Assembly (NCBI GenBank): GCA_040367435.1
Contig: BAABWY010000001.1
Coordinates: 310,001-374,000, forward strand
Direction of reading: 5' to 3'
DNA length: 64,000 bases
Source of the DNA: Hyphomicrobiales bacterium 4NK60-0047b
Lineage (GTDB): Bacteria; Pseudomonadota; Alphaproteobacteria; Rhizobiales; HXMU1428-3
A program made the translations under genes and the position numbers. Shown in pieces: positions 54,078 to 63,287 of this stretch (the stretch's first letter is position 1; each line of letters opens with the position of its first letter). Below the pieces are notes generated by a model. The model saw nothing but the letters and a program-made list of their open reading frames with translations. It searched no databases and had not been told where the DNA came from.

Positions 54078-56747
54078 TCACCCAAGCTCTTTCATTCGCT
54101 CAAGCGCTGCTTCTAACTGATCCTTCGTCTCTGTCTCTTCTGCCAAGCGTCGCTTTTGCTCAACAATCACATCTTCCGGCGCTTTAGATAAAAACTGCTC
54201 ATTTGAAAGCTTGCCAGAGAGCTTCTTAATCTCACCGCTCACTTTGCCAAGCTCTTTGTTCAAGCGGGTAACTTCAGCTTCCACATCAATCACACCTTTA
54301 AGAGAGAGCGCAGCAATCGCCTCACCCATCACCACCTGAACAGAACCTTCAGGCACTTCGGCGCCAAAGCTTATATCCTCAAGTCGTGCCATATGTTTAA
54401 TGGTGTTTTCATGTCTGTTTGTCCACTCAGTGGTTTTCTCATTAGCTGAAACCATAACAAGCGGCATCTTCGCACCAGCCGGTACATTCATTTCAGAGCG
54501 AGCTGAGCGAATATCAGAAATGAGTTTGATCAACCAGCTTATTTCTTGACTAGCGGCCTCATCAACCGAGCCATCATAGGTTGGCCATTCAGCATTAATC
54601 AGCATCGTATCACGCGAGCGACCATGTTCACCAAGCCGCTGCCAAAGCTCTTCCGTCATAAATGGCATGAAAGGATGAAGCAGCTTCATCATCTCATCCA
54701 TAACCCAAGCGGTTACTGCCTGTGTTTCCTCAATCTCAGCTTCAGAGCCTGAGGAGAAAATCGGTTTTGAAAGTTCAACATACCAATCACAATAAGTATT
54801 CCAGATAAATTGATAAATACTCGAAGCCGCATCATTAAAGCGATAATTCTCAATTGCTGTCGTAATTTCTTTAGACGCCAATTCAACCTCGCCAACAATC
54901 CAGCGATTAACGGTCAAATCAAGAGACTTCACATCAATAGGGCGTTCACCAACACACTCATTCATCTCGGCAAAACGCGCTGCATTCCAAAGCTTCGTCG
55001 CAAAATTCCGATATCCCTCAACGCGAGGAATAGACATCGCAACATCACGGCCCGGCGCTGCCATCGCTGCCATAGTAAAGCGCAATGCATCAGCACCATA
55101 TTCATCAATCAAGCCAAGCGGGTCCACAACATTCCCCTTCGACTTGGACATCTTCTTGCCCTTCTCGTCACGAACAAGAGCGTGAATGTAAACCGTGTCA
55201 AACGGCACTTCATCCATAAAGTGAATGCCCATCATCATCATCCGCGCCACCCAGAAGAAGATGATGTCAAACGCAGTTGATAGTGTTGCAGTCGGGTAAT
55301 AGCGTGCAAGCTCTGGAGTTTTCTCCGGCCAGCCTAATGTAGAAAACGGCCATAGCGCAGATGAAAACCATGTATCGAGCACATCTTCATCACGGGTCAA
55401 TTCTTTAACTTCACCATAGTGCTTATCAGCCAATGCTTGCGCTTCTGCTTCAGATTGGGCAACAAACACTTCCCCATCAGGGCCATACCACGCCGGGATC
55501 TGATGCCCCCACCAAAGCTGCCTCGAGATACACCATGGCTGAATATTATTCATCCACTCATAGTAAGTCTTGTCCCAATTGGCCGGCACAAATTTCGTCT
55601 TGCCAGACATCACCGCCTCAATAGCAGGCTTCGCCAAAACTTCAGCGTTCACATACCATTGGTCAGTCAACCAAGGCTCAATCACAACCTCAGACCGGTC
55701 ACCATACGGCACAGTCAGTTCATGATCATCAATCTTCTCCAAAAGGCCGAGCGCTTCCATTTCTGCGACAACTTTTTTACGCGCCGAAAATCGCTCCATG
55801 CCCTGATACTCTTCCGGCACATTTTCATTCAGATGCGCGGTTTGATCAAAAATATTGATCATCTCAAGGTTTTGTCTCTTACCAACTTCAAAGTCATTAA
55901 AGTCATGCGCCGGTGTCATCTTCACCGCACCAGAACCTTGCTCAGGATCAGGATATTCATCCGCCACAATCGGTATAAGCCGATCAGAAATTGGTAAACG
56001 CACTTGTTTACCAACCAAATCTTTATAGCGCTCATCATCAGGGTGAACAGCAACGCCTGTATCACCAAGCATCGTCTCTGGCCGCGTTGTCGCCACCACG
56101 ATAAACTGATCAGTCCCTTCAATCGGATATTTAAAGTGCCACATATGGCCGTTGGTTTCGCGCGCCTCAACTTCGAGATCAGAAATCGCTGTAAGCAATT
56201 TCGGGTCCCAGTTCACCAGCCGCTTGTCTTTATAAATCAACCCCTGGTTATAAAGGTCCACAAACACTTTTAGAACGGCTTTCGACAAGCCTTCATCCAT
56301 GGTGAAACGCTCACGAGACCAATCACAAGACGATCCGAGCCGGCGCAACTGATTAACAATCGTGCCACCAGATTCTTCTTTCCATTCCCACACTTTCTCG
56401 AGGAATTTTTCACGCCCCAAATCACGGCGACCAGGCAAACCCTTTTCAGCTAATTGGCGCTCTACCACCATCTGCGTGGCGATGCCCGCATGGTCCGTGC
56501 CAGCTTGCCATAAAACATTCTTGCCCCGCATCCGCTCAAAGCGAATAAGCACATCTTGCAAGGAATTATTCAGCGCATGGCCCATATGCAAAGAGCCCGT
56601 GACATTGGGCGGCGGAATGACAATACAAAAATTGTCTTCTGCACCCTTTTTATTCTCATCAGCACCAGCGGCAAACGCACCACTGTCTTCCCAAGATGAA
56701 TAAATCCGCTCTTCAATGTCTTGCGGTTGATATGTTTTTTCAAGCAT
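54078..56747 (-). CDS. valS: Valine-tRNA ligase
   Basis: Class I synthetase charging tRNA-Val, 889 residues. PPPNVTGSLHMGHALNN holds the HIGH motif, TTRPETMLGDTGVAVHP belongs to the editing domain, GKKMSKSKGNVVDP is KMSKS, and the C terminus is the usual coiled-coil arm (VTRLNKELGKVSGEIKKL). First gene upstream of the popZ-tolC block on the same strand, the standard order in this group. Confidence 0.97.
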   Translation of the reverse strand: MLEKTYQPQDIEERIYSSWEDSGAFAAGADENKKGAEDNFCIVIPPPNVTGSLHMGHALNNSLQDVLIRFERMRGKNVLWQAGTDHAGIATQMVVERQLAEKGLPGRRDLGREKFLEKVWEWKEESGGTIVNQLRRLGSSCDWSRERFTMDEGLSKAVLKVFVDLYNQGLIYKDKRLVNWDPKLLTAISDLEVEARETNGHMWHFKYPIEGTDQFIVVATTRPETMLGDTGVAVHPDDERYKDLVGKQVRLPISDRLIPIVADEYPDPEQGSGAVKMTPAHDFNDFEVGKRQNLEMINIFDQTAHLNENVPEEYQGMERFSARKKVVAEMEALGLLEKIDDHELTVPYGDRSEVVIEPWLTDQWYVNAEVLAKPAIEAVMSGKTKFVPANWDKTYYEWMNNIQPWCISRQLWWGHQIPAWYGPDGEVFVAQSEAEAQALADKHYGEVKELTRDEDVLDTWFSSALWPFSTLGWPEKTPELARYYPTATLSTAFDIIFFWVARMMMMGIHFMDEVPFDTVYIHALVRDEKGKKMSKSKGNVVDPLGLIDEYGADALRFTMAAMAAPGRDVAMSIPRVEGYRNFATKLWNAARFAEMNECVGERPIDVKSLDLTVNRWIVGEVELASKEITTAIENYRFNDAASSIYQFIWNTYCDWYVELSKPIFSSGSEAEIEETQAVTAWVMDEMMKLLHPFMPFMTEELWQRLGEHGRSRDTMLINAEWPTYDGSVDEAASQEISWLIKLISDIRSARSEMNVPAGAKMPLVMVSANEKTTEWTNRHENTIKHMARLEDISFGAEVPEGSVQVVMGEAIAALSLKGVIDVEAEVTRLNKELGKVSGEIKKLSGKLSNEQFLSKAPEDVIVEQKRRLAEETETKDQLEAALERMKELG

Positions 56748-56833
56748 CTGTCTAACTGAAATCCCGTTTTTTAGGCTCTAGATAATTGCATCTTTTTGAT
56801 AAATACAAAGCAATGATCTAGGGTCTTATATTT

Positions 56834-56879
56834 GCGTTCCTCTTGCCCCAAAACCGGTATGCACTTTTGGGCGGAACGC
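56834..56879. repeat. RIME-like palindromic repeat
   Basis: Outer arms GCGTTCC (56834-56840) and GGAACGC (56873-56879), inner arms CCAAAA / TTTTGG around ACCGGTATGCAC. It is related to the AAAACCGG cores at 6.6 and 32.7 kb and to intergenic repeats of rhizobial genomes. Between the secreted HELMH protein and valS. Confidence 0.75.
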
Positions 56880-56947
56880 TTGAAACCCCATCTTTACGAT
56901 TACGTAATGGTATGATTTACCGGTGGTACGCCGCTCATGCCCTGATG

Positions 56948-57667
56948 TCAACCTTTGAGCCTCTGAAGTGCTTCATCAAAGCTATATCCGTCTTGCATCA
57001 GCTTAATCAATCGCAAAATACCAGCCTTACCAACTTTGCCAGAAAGCTCCTTCACCAATTGTTGAGAACCACCATAAGCTGCCTTCCAGCCATGGCGTTT
57101 CATCACATCTCCCCACTGCCACCAGCCATCATTGGTTTTAAGGTCAACCAACGCCTTTTCAGGGTAGCTTGCCTCGAAACGTAGATCTTTTGAAACCAGT
57201 ACAGCCAGCCCCTCATCAAACCAGGCTGGAACACTACCAAAATACGTCCGCAACTCTCCAACCCGCGCCTTTAAATTAGTGTGCATCAGCTCATGGCTCA
57301 AGATCACAGGGTTCATACCTTTTTCATTCACCCGTATCACCCTCTTGCCATAAGCAACGCCGCGCGAGCCTCTTTTGCCAAACACATCATCACAAGGCTC
57401 AAAGGGACAAAGAACAATCTTCGGGCGCGGCGCTAAAGAGCCATAAAACTCAATAACAATCTGCTCTGCCGCTTTAATCTCTTTAAGCGCATTTTCACGC
57501 ATTTTCGGGGATAAATCTGGCGGTATAAATACCTGAGGAGCGATTTCCTCAAACCCAAAATAAGAAGGCACCATCATCCTAAACGGATTAGGCACAAACA
57601 TAATCGCTAAAAAGGCAGCAAATATCAGCAGTAGCAATAAAGATCCCAAATATTTAAAAATTTTCAT
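56948..57667 (-). CDS. Membrane-anchored HELMH (gluzincin-like) protein
   Basis: A 239-residue protein with an N-terminal hydrophobic anchor or signal (about 5-27). Zinc motif HELMH is in VILSHELMHTNL and a downstream Glu in WFDEGLAVLVS, the arrangement of gluzincin peptidases. Two Cys lie close together (LCPFEPCDD). Activity is likely but unproven. The start ATG 57667 gives a typical signal; a GGATG stretch lies upstream. It stands between popZ and valS, where this gene order usually has no protease. Confidence 0.72.
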   Translation of the reverse strand: MKIFKYLGSLLLLLIFAAFLAIMFVPNPFRMMVPSYFGFEEIAPQVFIPPDLSPKMRENALKEIKAAEQIVIEFYGSLAPRPKIVLCPFEPCDDVFGKRGSRGVAYGKRVIRVNEKGMNPVILSHELMHTNLKARVGELRTYFGSVPAWFDEGLAVLVSKDLRFEASYPEKALVDLKTNDGWWQWGDVMKRHGWKAAYGGSQQLVKELSGKVGKAGILRLIKLMQDGYSFDEALQRLKG

Positions 57668-57722
57668 GATCAGCATCCAAGTAATATGAAACACTGAATT
57701 TATATAATGCACAGAAACCAAC

Positions 57723-57750
57723 AAAAAAGGCCGCTTAAAAAAGCAGCCTT
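57723..57750 (-). terminator. Intrinsic terminator after popZ
   Basis: On the minus strand AAGGCTGCTT / AAGCGGCCTT (one mismatch) with TTTTTT after it, 50 bases beyond the popZ stop. Confidence 0.85.
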
Positions 57751-57800
57751 ATTAAATATCGTTTTCTTGTAATCAAGGCCCTAAAGTCAGCCTCAAAGAC

Positions 57801-59513
57801 CTACCACTTATTCGGGTCAATCTTGCCGGTTTCTTCGTCAACCACGCCTTTTAAAAGCTCTGGCAAGTTGCGCTCTAACCAATCTCGAAGCAACGGCTTC
57901 AAGAGTTGCTTCACAATCTCTTCCAAGTTGTTCTTCATTTCAACCGGCAACTGATCACCCATAGCACCAGGTAGTGGCGCATCACCTTGCCCATGAACGG
58001 CTGGTAGCACCGGTCTAAACCCAGATGGCACAGGAAGCATATCGGCGGCGCCTTGAGCTCCTCCCATAGGAGGTCCACCCATTTGCGGCATGCCCATATT
58101 ACCTTGCGGAGCCATCTGCCCTTGAACTTGCCCCATTGGGACTTGTCCCATGGCTGCTTGTGGCGCCATATGACCTTGCGGAACCATTTGTCCTTGCTGT
58201 CCCTGCTGCATAGGCTGCGGCACAGGGGCATGCCCCATTTGTCCCATAGGAGCTTGCCCAGGATGAGGCGCTTGCCCTTGCTGCCCTTGCATTCCACCAG
58301 CAACTTGGGCTGGTATTTGCCCCGGTTGAACACCGCGCATTTGTGCTTGCTGTTGCATTTGTTGCATCTGCTGTTGTCCAGCTTGTCCTTCAGAAGAAGG
58401 CTGGGCAGAAGGGTGCTGAGCAGAAAGCTGCTGGTTTGATAAATTCAAACTGGCATCCGCCTGGCTCAGCGCTTGCCCCATAGCAATATCATTCTCTAAA
58501 CGAGGGTCATGACCACCCATTAATTCAGTACGAGGTTGCTCACCAAGTGCCGGATTTTCACCAGAATTAGACCCAGCTAATGGCTGGATGCCACCCATTT
58601 GCGATTGTTGCCCCGGTTGTCCAATATCTGTATTCATAGCCGGATTTAAACCAGGTGCCTCAGCTTCAGCAGCAAATCCAGGGTGTGGCACACCCGACTG
58701 AGGGGGAGCCTTACCTTCAAGACCACCATTAAATTGCGGCTCTCCTTGATCAAGCGGCACAATAGGCTGTTCAGCAATACCAGCACCCATCCCATCAGTA
58801 GCTCCCATTGCAGCCGGATCAACCATTCCACCACTAACATCACCCAAAGGGGGTTGCCCCTGTAGTTCATTTTGTAGTTCATTTTGCATCTGAGCTTGTG
58901 CAGGTGCTTGATCCATTCCAGGATCACCCAATCCACGTGCTATCGGATCAGCCGAAGCGTCAGGAGCCAAACTGTCTGCTACTTGAGACACAGGCAGTCC
59001 AATATCACCGCCCATATTAGCTAAGCCTGCATCACCGCCCATACCACTGAAAATATCATCAAGCTTAGAAGCTGCATCTTGTGCTGATTGCCCATTCATT
59101 TGTTCTTGAGGTAGCATTTGCCCTTGATGAGCAGACATTGGATCTTGAGCAGGCGGTTCTTGTCCTTGTAATAAAGGATTGATTGCCCCTTGGTTCTGAT
59201 CTGAAACAGGGTTTTGAGTTGGAACTGGTTCTTGGCCAAGAGCAGCCGGATCTAAGCCAGCCTGTTCTAAGCCAGCTTGAGGCTGAGGAGCTGAGACAAC
59301 TTGCGTAAGGTCCATAATCCCATCATCAAGCGCATCACTCGGAGGAGTTGACGCATCAACTCCCGCGCCTTGTGGCGTCATGCCTGGCGCAGAGTCCAAG
59401 TTAGAACCCACTTGAGAGTTGGCCTCACCACTGCTCTCCCCCTCAATCATACTCTTAATGGACGCCAGAAGGTCATCCATTGATACATTGGGAGCTTGGC
59501 CGCTACTGCTCAT
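57801..59513 (-). CDS. popZ: PopZ-like polar organizing protein (DUF2497) with a very long linker
   Basis: A 570-residue protein. The N-terminal helix MDDLLASIKSMIEG (about 12-25) and the C-terminal block (about 525-570, LEEIVKQLLKPLLRDWLERNLPELLKG) are the two conserved ends of PopZ/DUF2497, which forms a polar condensate that anchors ParB and chromosome origins. The roughly 490 residues between are rich in Gln, Gly, Met, Pro and Ala, with tandem QGQM/PMGQ-type repeats. Known PopZ linkers are shorter and acidic/proline-rich. The position between valS and tolC is that of popZ in alphaproteobacteria. Confidence 0.85.
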   Translation of the reverse strand: MSSSGQAPNVSMDDLLASIKSMIEGESSGEANSQVGSNLDSAPGMTPQGAGVDASTPPSDALDDGIMDLTQVVSAPQPQAGLEQAGLDPAALGQEPVPTQNPVSDQNQGAINPLLQGQEPPAQDPMSAHQGQMLPQEQMNGQSAQDAASKLDDIFSGMGGDAGLANMGGDIGLPVSQVADSLAPDASADPIARGLGDPGMDQAPAQAQMQNELQNELQGQPPLGDVSGGMVDPAAMGATDGMGAGIAEQPIVPLDQGEPQFNGGLEGKAPPQSGVPHPGFAAEAEAPGLNPAMNTDIGQPGQQSQMGGIQPLAGSNSGENPALGEQPRTELMGGHDPRLENDIAMGQALSQADASLNLSNQQLSAQHPSAQPSSEGQAGQQQMQQMQQQAQMRGVQPGQIPAQVAGGMQGQQGQAPHPGQAPMGQMGHAPVPQPMQQGQQGQMVPQGHMAPQAAMGQVPMGQVQGQMAPQGNMGMPQMGGPPMGGAQGAADMLPVPSGFRPVLPAVHGQGDAPLPGAMGDQLPVEMKNNLEEIVKQLLKPLLRDWLERNLPELLKGVVDEETGKIDPNKW

Positions 59514-59653
59514 CCTATGTTACCTCAAAAAATCTTTCTTGTTCAGACATGCTAATCGTGAACACATAGTTCTTTAACTATATGACACAAGCCCTCAAGC
59601 AAATCGAACAAATTGATTCAATTACACACAATTCATTACATCTACATATAACT

Positions 59654-59669
59654 GGTTATATATATAACC
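59654..59669. promoter_or_regulatory. 16-bp palindrome upstream of popZ
   Basis: GGTTATATATATAACC, a perfect palindrome 140 bases upstream of the popZ start and 22 bases beyond the tolC stop. No T-run follows. It could be an operator or a weak terminator. Confidence 0.5.
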
Positions 59670-59690
59670 TGATATCAATTCATGAAACTG

Positions 59691-61220
59691 TTATTTTAAA
59701 GAAGAACGACGGTCAAACACACCTTCAGTTAAAAAGATGCCACGTCTATCCAGTTCAGGGTCGTTTATATCCCCTCCGCGCCACTTCCTATCAACACGAG
59801 AGAAGTTCTCCACAGGATCGTAAATAACTGTTGATACAGGCAACGTCGCAACTGAAAGCCGCCCCATTGCCACCAGCAAATTATATTCAGCAACTACAAC
59901 ATCACGTTGAGATGTCACTAAATTCACTTGGCTATCCAGAAAATCCTGCTCAGCATCCAAAACGTCAAGAACAGTCCGCTGACCAACTTTTTCCTCTTCC
60001 CTCACCCCGGAAAGAGCCGTTCTGTTTGCACGAACAGCCACTTGATTGGCCTCAATTTGCGCCCGTGCGGCTTCAAGCTGACCGTACGCTGAAATCACAG
60101 ACGAACGAACCTGAACCCGAGCCTGAGTTAACTCAGCCCGGCGCTGCAATACAACTTGCTTAGCTTGCCGAATGCGCGAATAAACAGCACCACCTTGATA
60201 AAGCGGCACTCGCGCTCTTGCTGTAATCGATCCCACATTACGCTCATCTGTAAACGGAGAGCTATCAAAGTTTTGCGAATATTGTGCCTCAAGGCTAACT
60301 TCAGGCAAACGCTCACCTTCAATCACTCGAACATTTTGCCGCGCGGCCTTTTCTAAAAACACAGCAGACTCAATCGCGGGGTTCTCTGCCAAGCCCCAAT
60401 CAATCGCTTCAGACTGAGAACGCGGTAGATATTTGCTTATAGTACCAGGGCGCCCCAAGCGACCAGGCCTATGACCAATAATCCGCTGATATTCAGCTCG
60501 CGCTGTTTTTAAATTCGCACGCGCCAAATTCACAGCCGAAACAGCTGCACTACGCCGTGCTCTTGCTTGCGCTACGTCAGTGGTCGTCACTTCCCCCACA
60601 GAGAAACGATCCTGGGTCGCCTTCAATTGGCGCGTTAGCACAGAAAGATTGTTTTGGCGAAGACGCAAAACCGCAACTTCGCGAACCACGTTCATAAAAC
60701 TAGCAACCGCATCAAGAAGCACAGTTTGTTCAACATTTCTCAAATTAGCTCGGCCTGCCAAAACATTAGATTTTGCCTGACGAATACCATTCACTGTCCG
60801 AAACCCTCTAAAAAGAGGTTGAGACAAAGTCACAGAATACCCATAAGGAGAGACACGACCATCAGTAAGAGAACGAGGCCGAGTTGTGGAATCTTGCGAC
60901 CCAACCTGACCATCAAGAGTTACATTCGGACGATAACCAGCTCGCGCCTGCGCAACCCCCTCGTCAGTAGCACGAAGACGCGCCCGTTCAGCACGTAAAG
61001 TCGGATTATAATCATAGGCAGAACCAAGTGCCTTATTCATCGTTTCAGCTTTCAGCTCCCCAGAGGAACTAACGACCAACAAAGAAAGCGCAAAAATTCC
61101 CGTCACAATTAATGAAAAAATAGAAGAGAGCCGCTTCAGAGACCCCAGCGCAGAGGCTATAAAACTCAGCCCATTGAGAGGTTTATGCAAAAAAACAATC
61201 ATCGAAAAAATAGCTTTCAC
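59691..61220 (-). CDS. tolC: TolC-family outer-membrane efflux/secretion channel
   Basis: A 509-residue outer-membrane protein with a long signal region (hydrophobic core about 35-53) and two TolC repeats: ALGSAYDYNPTLRAERARLRATDEGVAQARAGYRPN in the first and the matching NPAIESAVFLEKAARQNVRVIEGERLPEVSL in the second. It forms the trimeric exit duct for type I secretion and RND pumps; partners are not in the window. Position beside popZ and the Pcm-like gene is standard. Confidence 0.94.
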   Translation of the reverse strand: MKAIFSMIVFLHKPLNGLSFIASALGSLKRLSSIFSLIVTGIFALSLLVVSSSGELKAETMNKALGSAYDYNPTLRAERARLRATDEGVAQARAGYRPNVTLDGQVGSQDSTTRPRSLTDGRVSPYGYSVTLSQPLFRGFRTVNGIRQAKSNVLAGRANLRNVEQTVLLDAVASFMNVVREVAVLRLRQNNLSVLTRQLKATQDRFSVGEVTTTDVAQARARRSAAVSAVNLARANLKTARAEYQRIIGHRPGRLGRPGTISKYLPRSQSEAIDWGLAENPAIESAVFLEKAARQNVRVIEGERLPEVSLEAQYSQNFDSSPFTDERNVGSITARARVPLYQGGAVYSRIRQAKQVVLQRRAELTQARVQVRSSVISAYGQLEAARAQIEANQVAVRANRTALSGVREEEKVGQRTVLDVLDAEQDFLDSQVNLVTSQRDVVVAEYNLLVAMGRLSVATLPVSTVIYDPVENFSRVDRKWRGGDINDPELDRRGIFLTEGVFDRRSSLK

Positions 61221-61579
61221 ATCAAAAGCGTGAGGCTCAGCAAGAAAACCCCACCTAATTCATTTCTTTAAAAGAAACAACAAACCCGCCATTGCTCATT
61301 ATTTCCCCTCTGCAAACCAATAAAAAACCGTCTCACGCACAATTTACGAAGTACAAAAACTTCTGAAATTTAAAATTATTGTGCAAAACGAAATTTTATC
61401 TTTGCCCACAGACAACAAACGCAAACGAATCACATTCGATATTAACTATATTTAAGAGTAAAGATCACTAAACCAATCGTGATTTCCTTAAATCAAACCG
61501 TAAAAGTATCTATTTTACAACACGCCGAATCACTTACCTAACAAAACGTTACGTTTCAAAGATTTAATGAGCAAAACTT
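61221..61579. other. tolC upstream region
   Basis: About 360 bases between the tolC start and the Pcm-gene terminator. AT-rich, with an imperfect AATCAC...GTGATT inverted repeat near 61465-61490 that may be a regulator site. No gene seen. Confidence 0.4.
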
Positions 61580-61610
61580 AAAAAAAAGGCCCTCAAAAGA
61601 GAGCCTTAAA
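61580..61610 (-). terminator. Intrinsic terminator after the Pcm-like gene
   Basis: On the minus strand AAGGCTCTC / GAGGGCCTT (one mismatch) with a run of eight T, about 95 bases beyond the stop. Confidence 0.87.
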
Positions 61611-61702
61611 ATTAATTTTCAACAAGAAAAGTAATATAAATCTCGGGCCATATCAGACCCAAGAAACTCCTGCTTTACAAGATAAAAAAGCTATTTACAG
61701 CA

Positions 61703-62374
61703 TTACAGTGAAAATTCAGGAACCAATGAAAAATCAGAAAGAACAGGGGCTGACAAATCTCTAAGACTAACAGAAGAAACAACACCACCAGTACGAACAA
61801 AGCGCTCAGCCCGCCCATATCCATTCTCAATGACAACAGTCACCAAGCGGCCACCATCTTTTAATTGGTCCGTCAAAGCTGTAGGAACCTGTTCAACAGC
61901 CCCATTGACCAAAATCACATCATACGGACCTTGGTTTGCTTGCCCCTGAGATAAACTCCCCTCAACAACAGCAACATTCACAATTTCCAGATCATTAAGA
62001 ATATCAGTCGCCTTTTTCACCATTTCGGGCACTGCTTCCACAGCCACAACAGATTCAGCTAAATGCGCGAGCACTGCAGATGAATAACCAGTAAGACAAC
62101 CAACATCCAAAATAAAATCCGTTGGTTCAATATCAGCAATCTCTAAGAGTGAACCTAACGCCATCGGCGTTAACATAGATCGCGGCCCCTTACTCTCATT
62201 TCTACTGACCAGTTGGATCTCACGATCCGCATAAGATGTGGTTTGCTGAGCTTCCGGAACAAATAGCTCACGTGGCACCTGATCCATCGCTTCCAAAATC
62301 CGCAAACTTGTAATGTCATTGGGACGCAGCTGACAATCAACCATATTACGTCTTAAATCAGAAAAATTTGTCAT
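61703..62374 (-). CDS. Pcm-like protein-L-isoaspartate O-methyltransferase family protein
   Basis: A 223-residue SAM-dependent methyltransferase. Motif I is DVGCLTGYSSAVLA, slightly altered from the usual EIGTGSGY, then VVAVEAVPEM (post-I) and YDVILVNGAVEQVP. The N-terminal MVDCQLRPNDI is the usual start of this alphaproteobacterial subgroup, which is encoded ahead of tolC. It may not repair isoaspartate, as the catalytic Thr/Ser loop of true Pcm is changed. Confidence 0.85.
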   Translation of the reverse strand: MTNFSDLRRNMVDCQLRPNDITSLRILEAMDQVPRELFVPEAQQTTSYADREIQLVSRNESKGPRSMLTPMALGSLLEIADIEPTDFILDVGCLTGYSSAVLAHLAESVVAVEAVPEMVKKATDILNDLEIVNVAVVEGSLSQGQANQGPYDVILVNGAVEQVPTALTDQLKDGGRLVTVVIENGYGRAERFVRTGGVVSSVSLRDLSAPVLSDFSLVPEFSL

Positions 62375-62721
62375 TTTGTCCTCACTTCAAGTATGAACCG
62401 AATTTTAGAATCAGTAGCTATCCCTTAAATTAAATCATAACAGGTTGCAAATGAAGGTGTCATTTAACCGCGTAAAAAATTATTTTCTGAAATTCTTGCA
62501 AAAAAGCGCGTAAACCCTATTGACAAATCCCCCCTCAAAAGGATTATGTGAGCTCTTGACTTTAGGTGGCCATCAATTCAATTGGTAACCACCACACCAT
62601 AATAAAGTCGATTTATTCAGCTATTTGCTGAATATAGATATGACAGGCTATCAAAGGTCTATCATGTCAATTAAGTGCAGCTTTTCAATATTGAAAACTA
62701 CACTAATTTCCCTTTCTGCAC
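62375..62721. other. Non-coding region between the Pcm-like gene and the tandem array
   Basis: About 350 bases. It should hold the promoter of the Pcm-like gene near 62400-62450. Beyond that only short AT-rich stretches and an imperfect TTCAGCTATTTGCTGAA hairpin (62615-62631) are visible. Confidence 0.4.
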
Positions 62722-62877
62722 ACGACGGTTGCCTAGTAGGCAACTGAAGTAGCAGTAAGGACAGCGCGGTTGCATAATAGGCATCTGAAGCACACTAAGA
62801 CAGTGCGGATGCATAGTGGGCATCTGAAGCACACTATGACAGTGCGGATGCATAGTGGGCATCTGAAGCACACTAAA
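62722..62877 (+). repeat. Four tandem 39-nt hairpin units before tRNA-Cys
   Basis: Units at 62722-62760, 62761-62799, 62800-62838 and 62839-62877. Each holds the dispersed hairpin: unit 1 GTTGCC/GGCAAC, unit 2 degraded (GGTTGC with GCATCT), units 3 and 4 GATGC/GCATC, all followed by TGAAG and CACTAAGA-type ends. Units 3 and 4 are nearly identical, so the amplification is recent. The array ends five bases before tRNA-Cys. Confidence 0.92.
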
Positions 62878-62882
62878 AATGA

Positions 62883-62956
62883 GGCCACATGGCGGAGTGG
62901 TGACGCAGCGGATTGCAAATCCGTGTACTCCGGTTCGATTCCGGATGTGGCCTCCA
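62883..62956 (+). tRNA. tRNA-Cys (GCA)
   Basis: 74 bases. Acceptor GGCCACA / TGTGGCC, discriminator T as expected for Cys, encoded CCA end, anticodon loop TTGCAAA with anticodon GCA on stem GCGGA/TCCGT, and T-loop GGTTCGATTCC. It is the only tRNA gene in the window. Confidence 0.96.
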
Positions 62957-63126
62957 ATTTTTAGTGCTTTAACCTACCCCACAAAAAACAAAACATATTC
63001 CTCAAAAGAATTTAAGAAGAACATACGGCCGGATCACTTAAAAACCGGCTCAAGCTATTGGTGCATCTTTGTTAATATATATTTTCAACTAAAATAAATT
63101 GAATAATGAAGAAGAGAGGATTAAAG

Positions 63127-63175
63127 AGAGCTCCCCCCAATAATATCTTATACAAATCATGAAGGGGGGCTTTTT
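63127..63175 (+). terminator. G/C-rich hairpin with T-run downstream of tRNA-Cys
   Basis: AGC(T)CCCCC / GGGGGCT with a 25-base loop and TTTTT, 170 bases beyond tRNA-Cys. It may end the tRNA transcript. The intervening 62957-63126 holds no gene; a small RNA is possible but unsupported. Confidence 0.6.
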
Positions 63176-63287
63176 AATGTAGAATCTTAATTTATTAGGC
63201 CTAACTGACAAAAATTAACAACGCCATATAAAAATTGAAAAAACATTACGGTTTCACTAAATTATTTTATACAACATTGTCAAAAGT

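Noticed and set aside
54810-55997. Long plus-strand frames opposite valS
   Set aside because: Antisense shadows of a conserved synthetase; composition is Arg/His/Asn-rich and unlike a real protein.
62722-62877. Possible CRISPR array (regular repeats of 39 bases)
   Set aside because: Units are contiguous with no unique spacers, each is a hairpin of the dispersed family, and no cas gene is present.
62733-62964. Open frames on both strands over the tandem units and tRNA-Cys
   Set aside because: They are made by the 39-nt repeats, which are divisible by three, and run through the tRNA gene.
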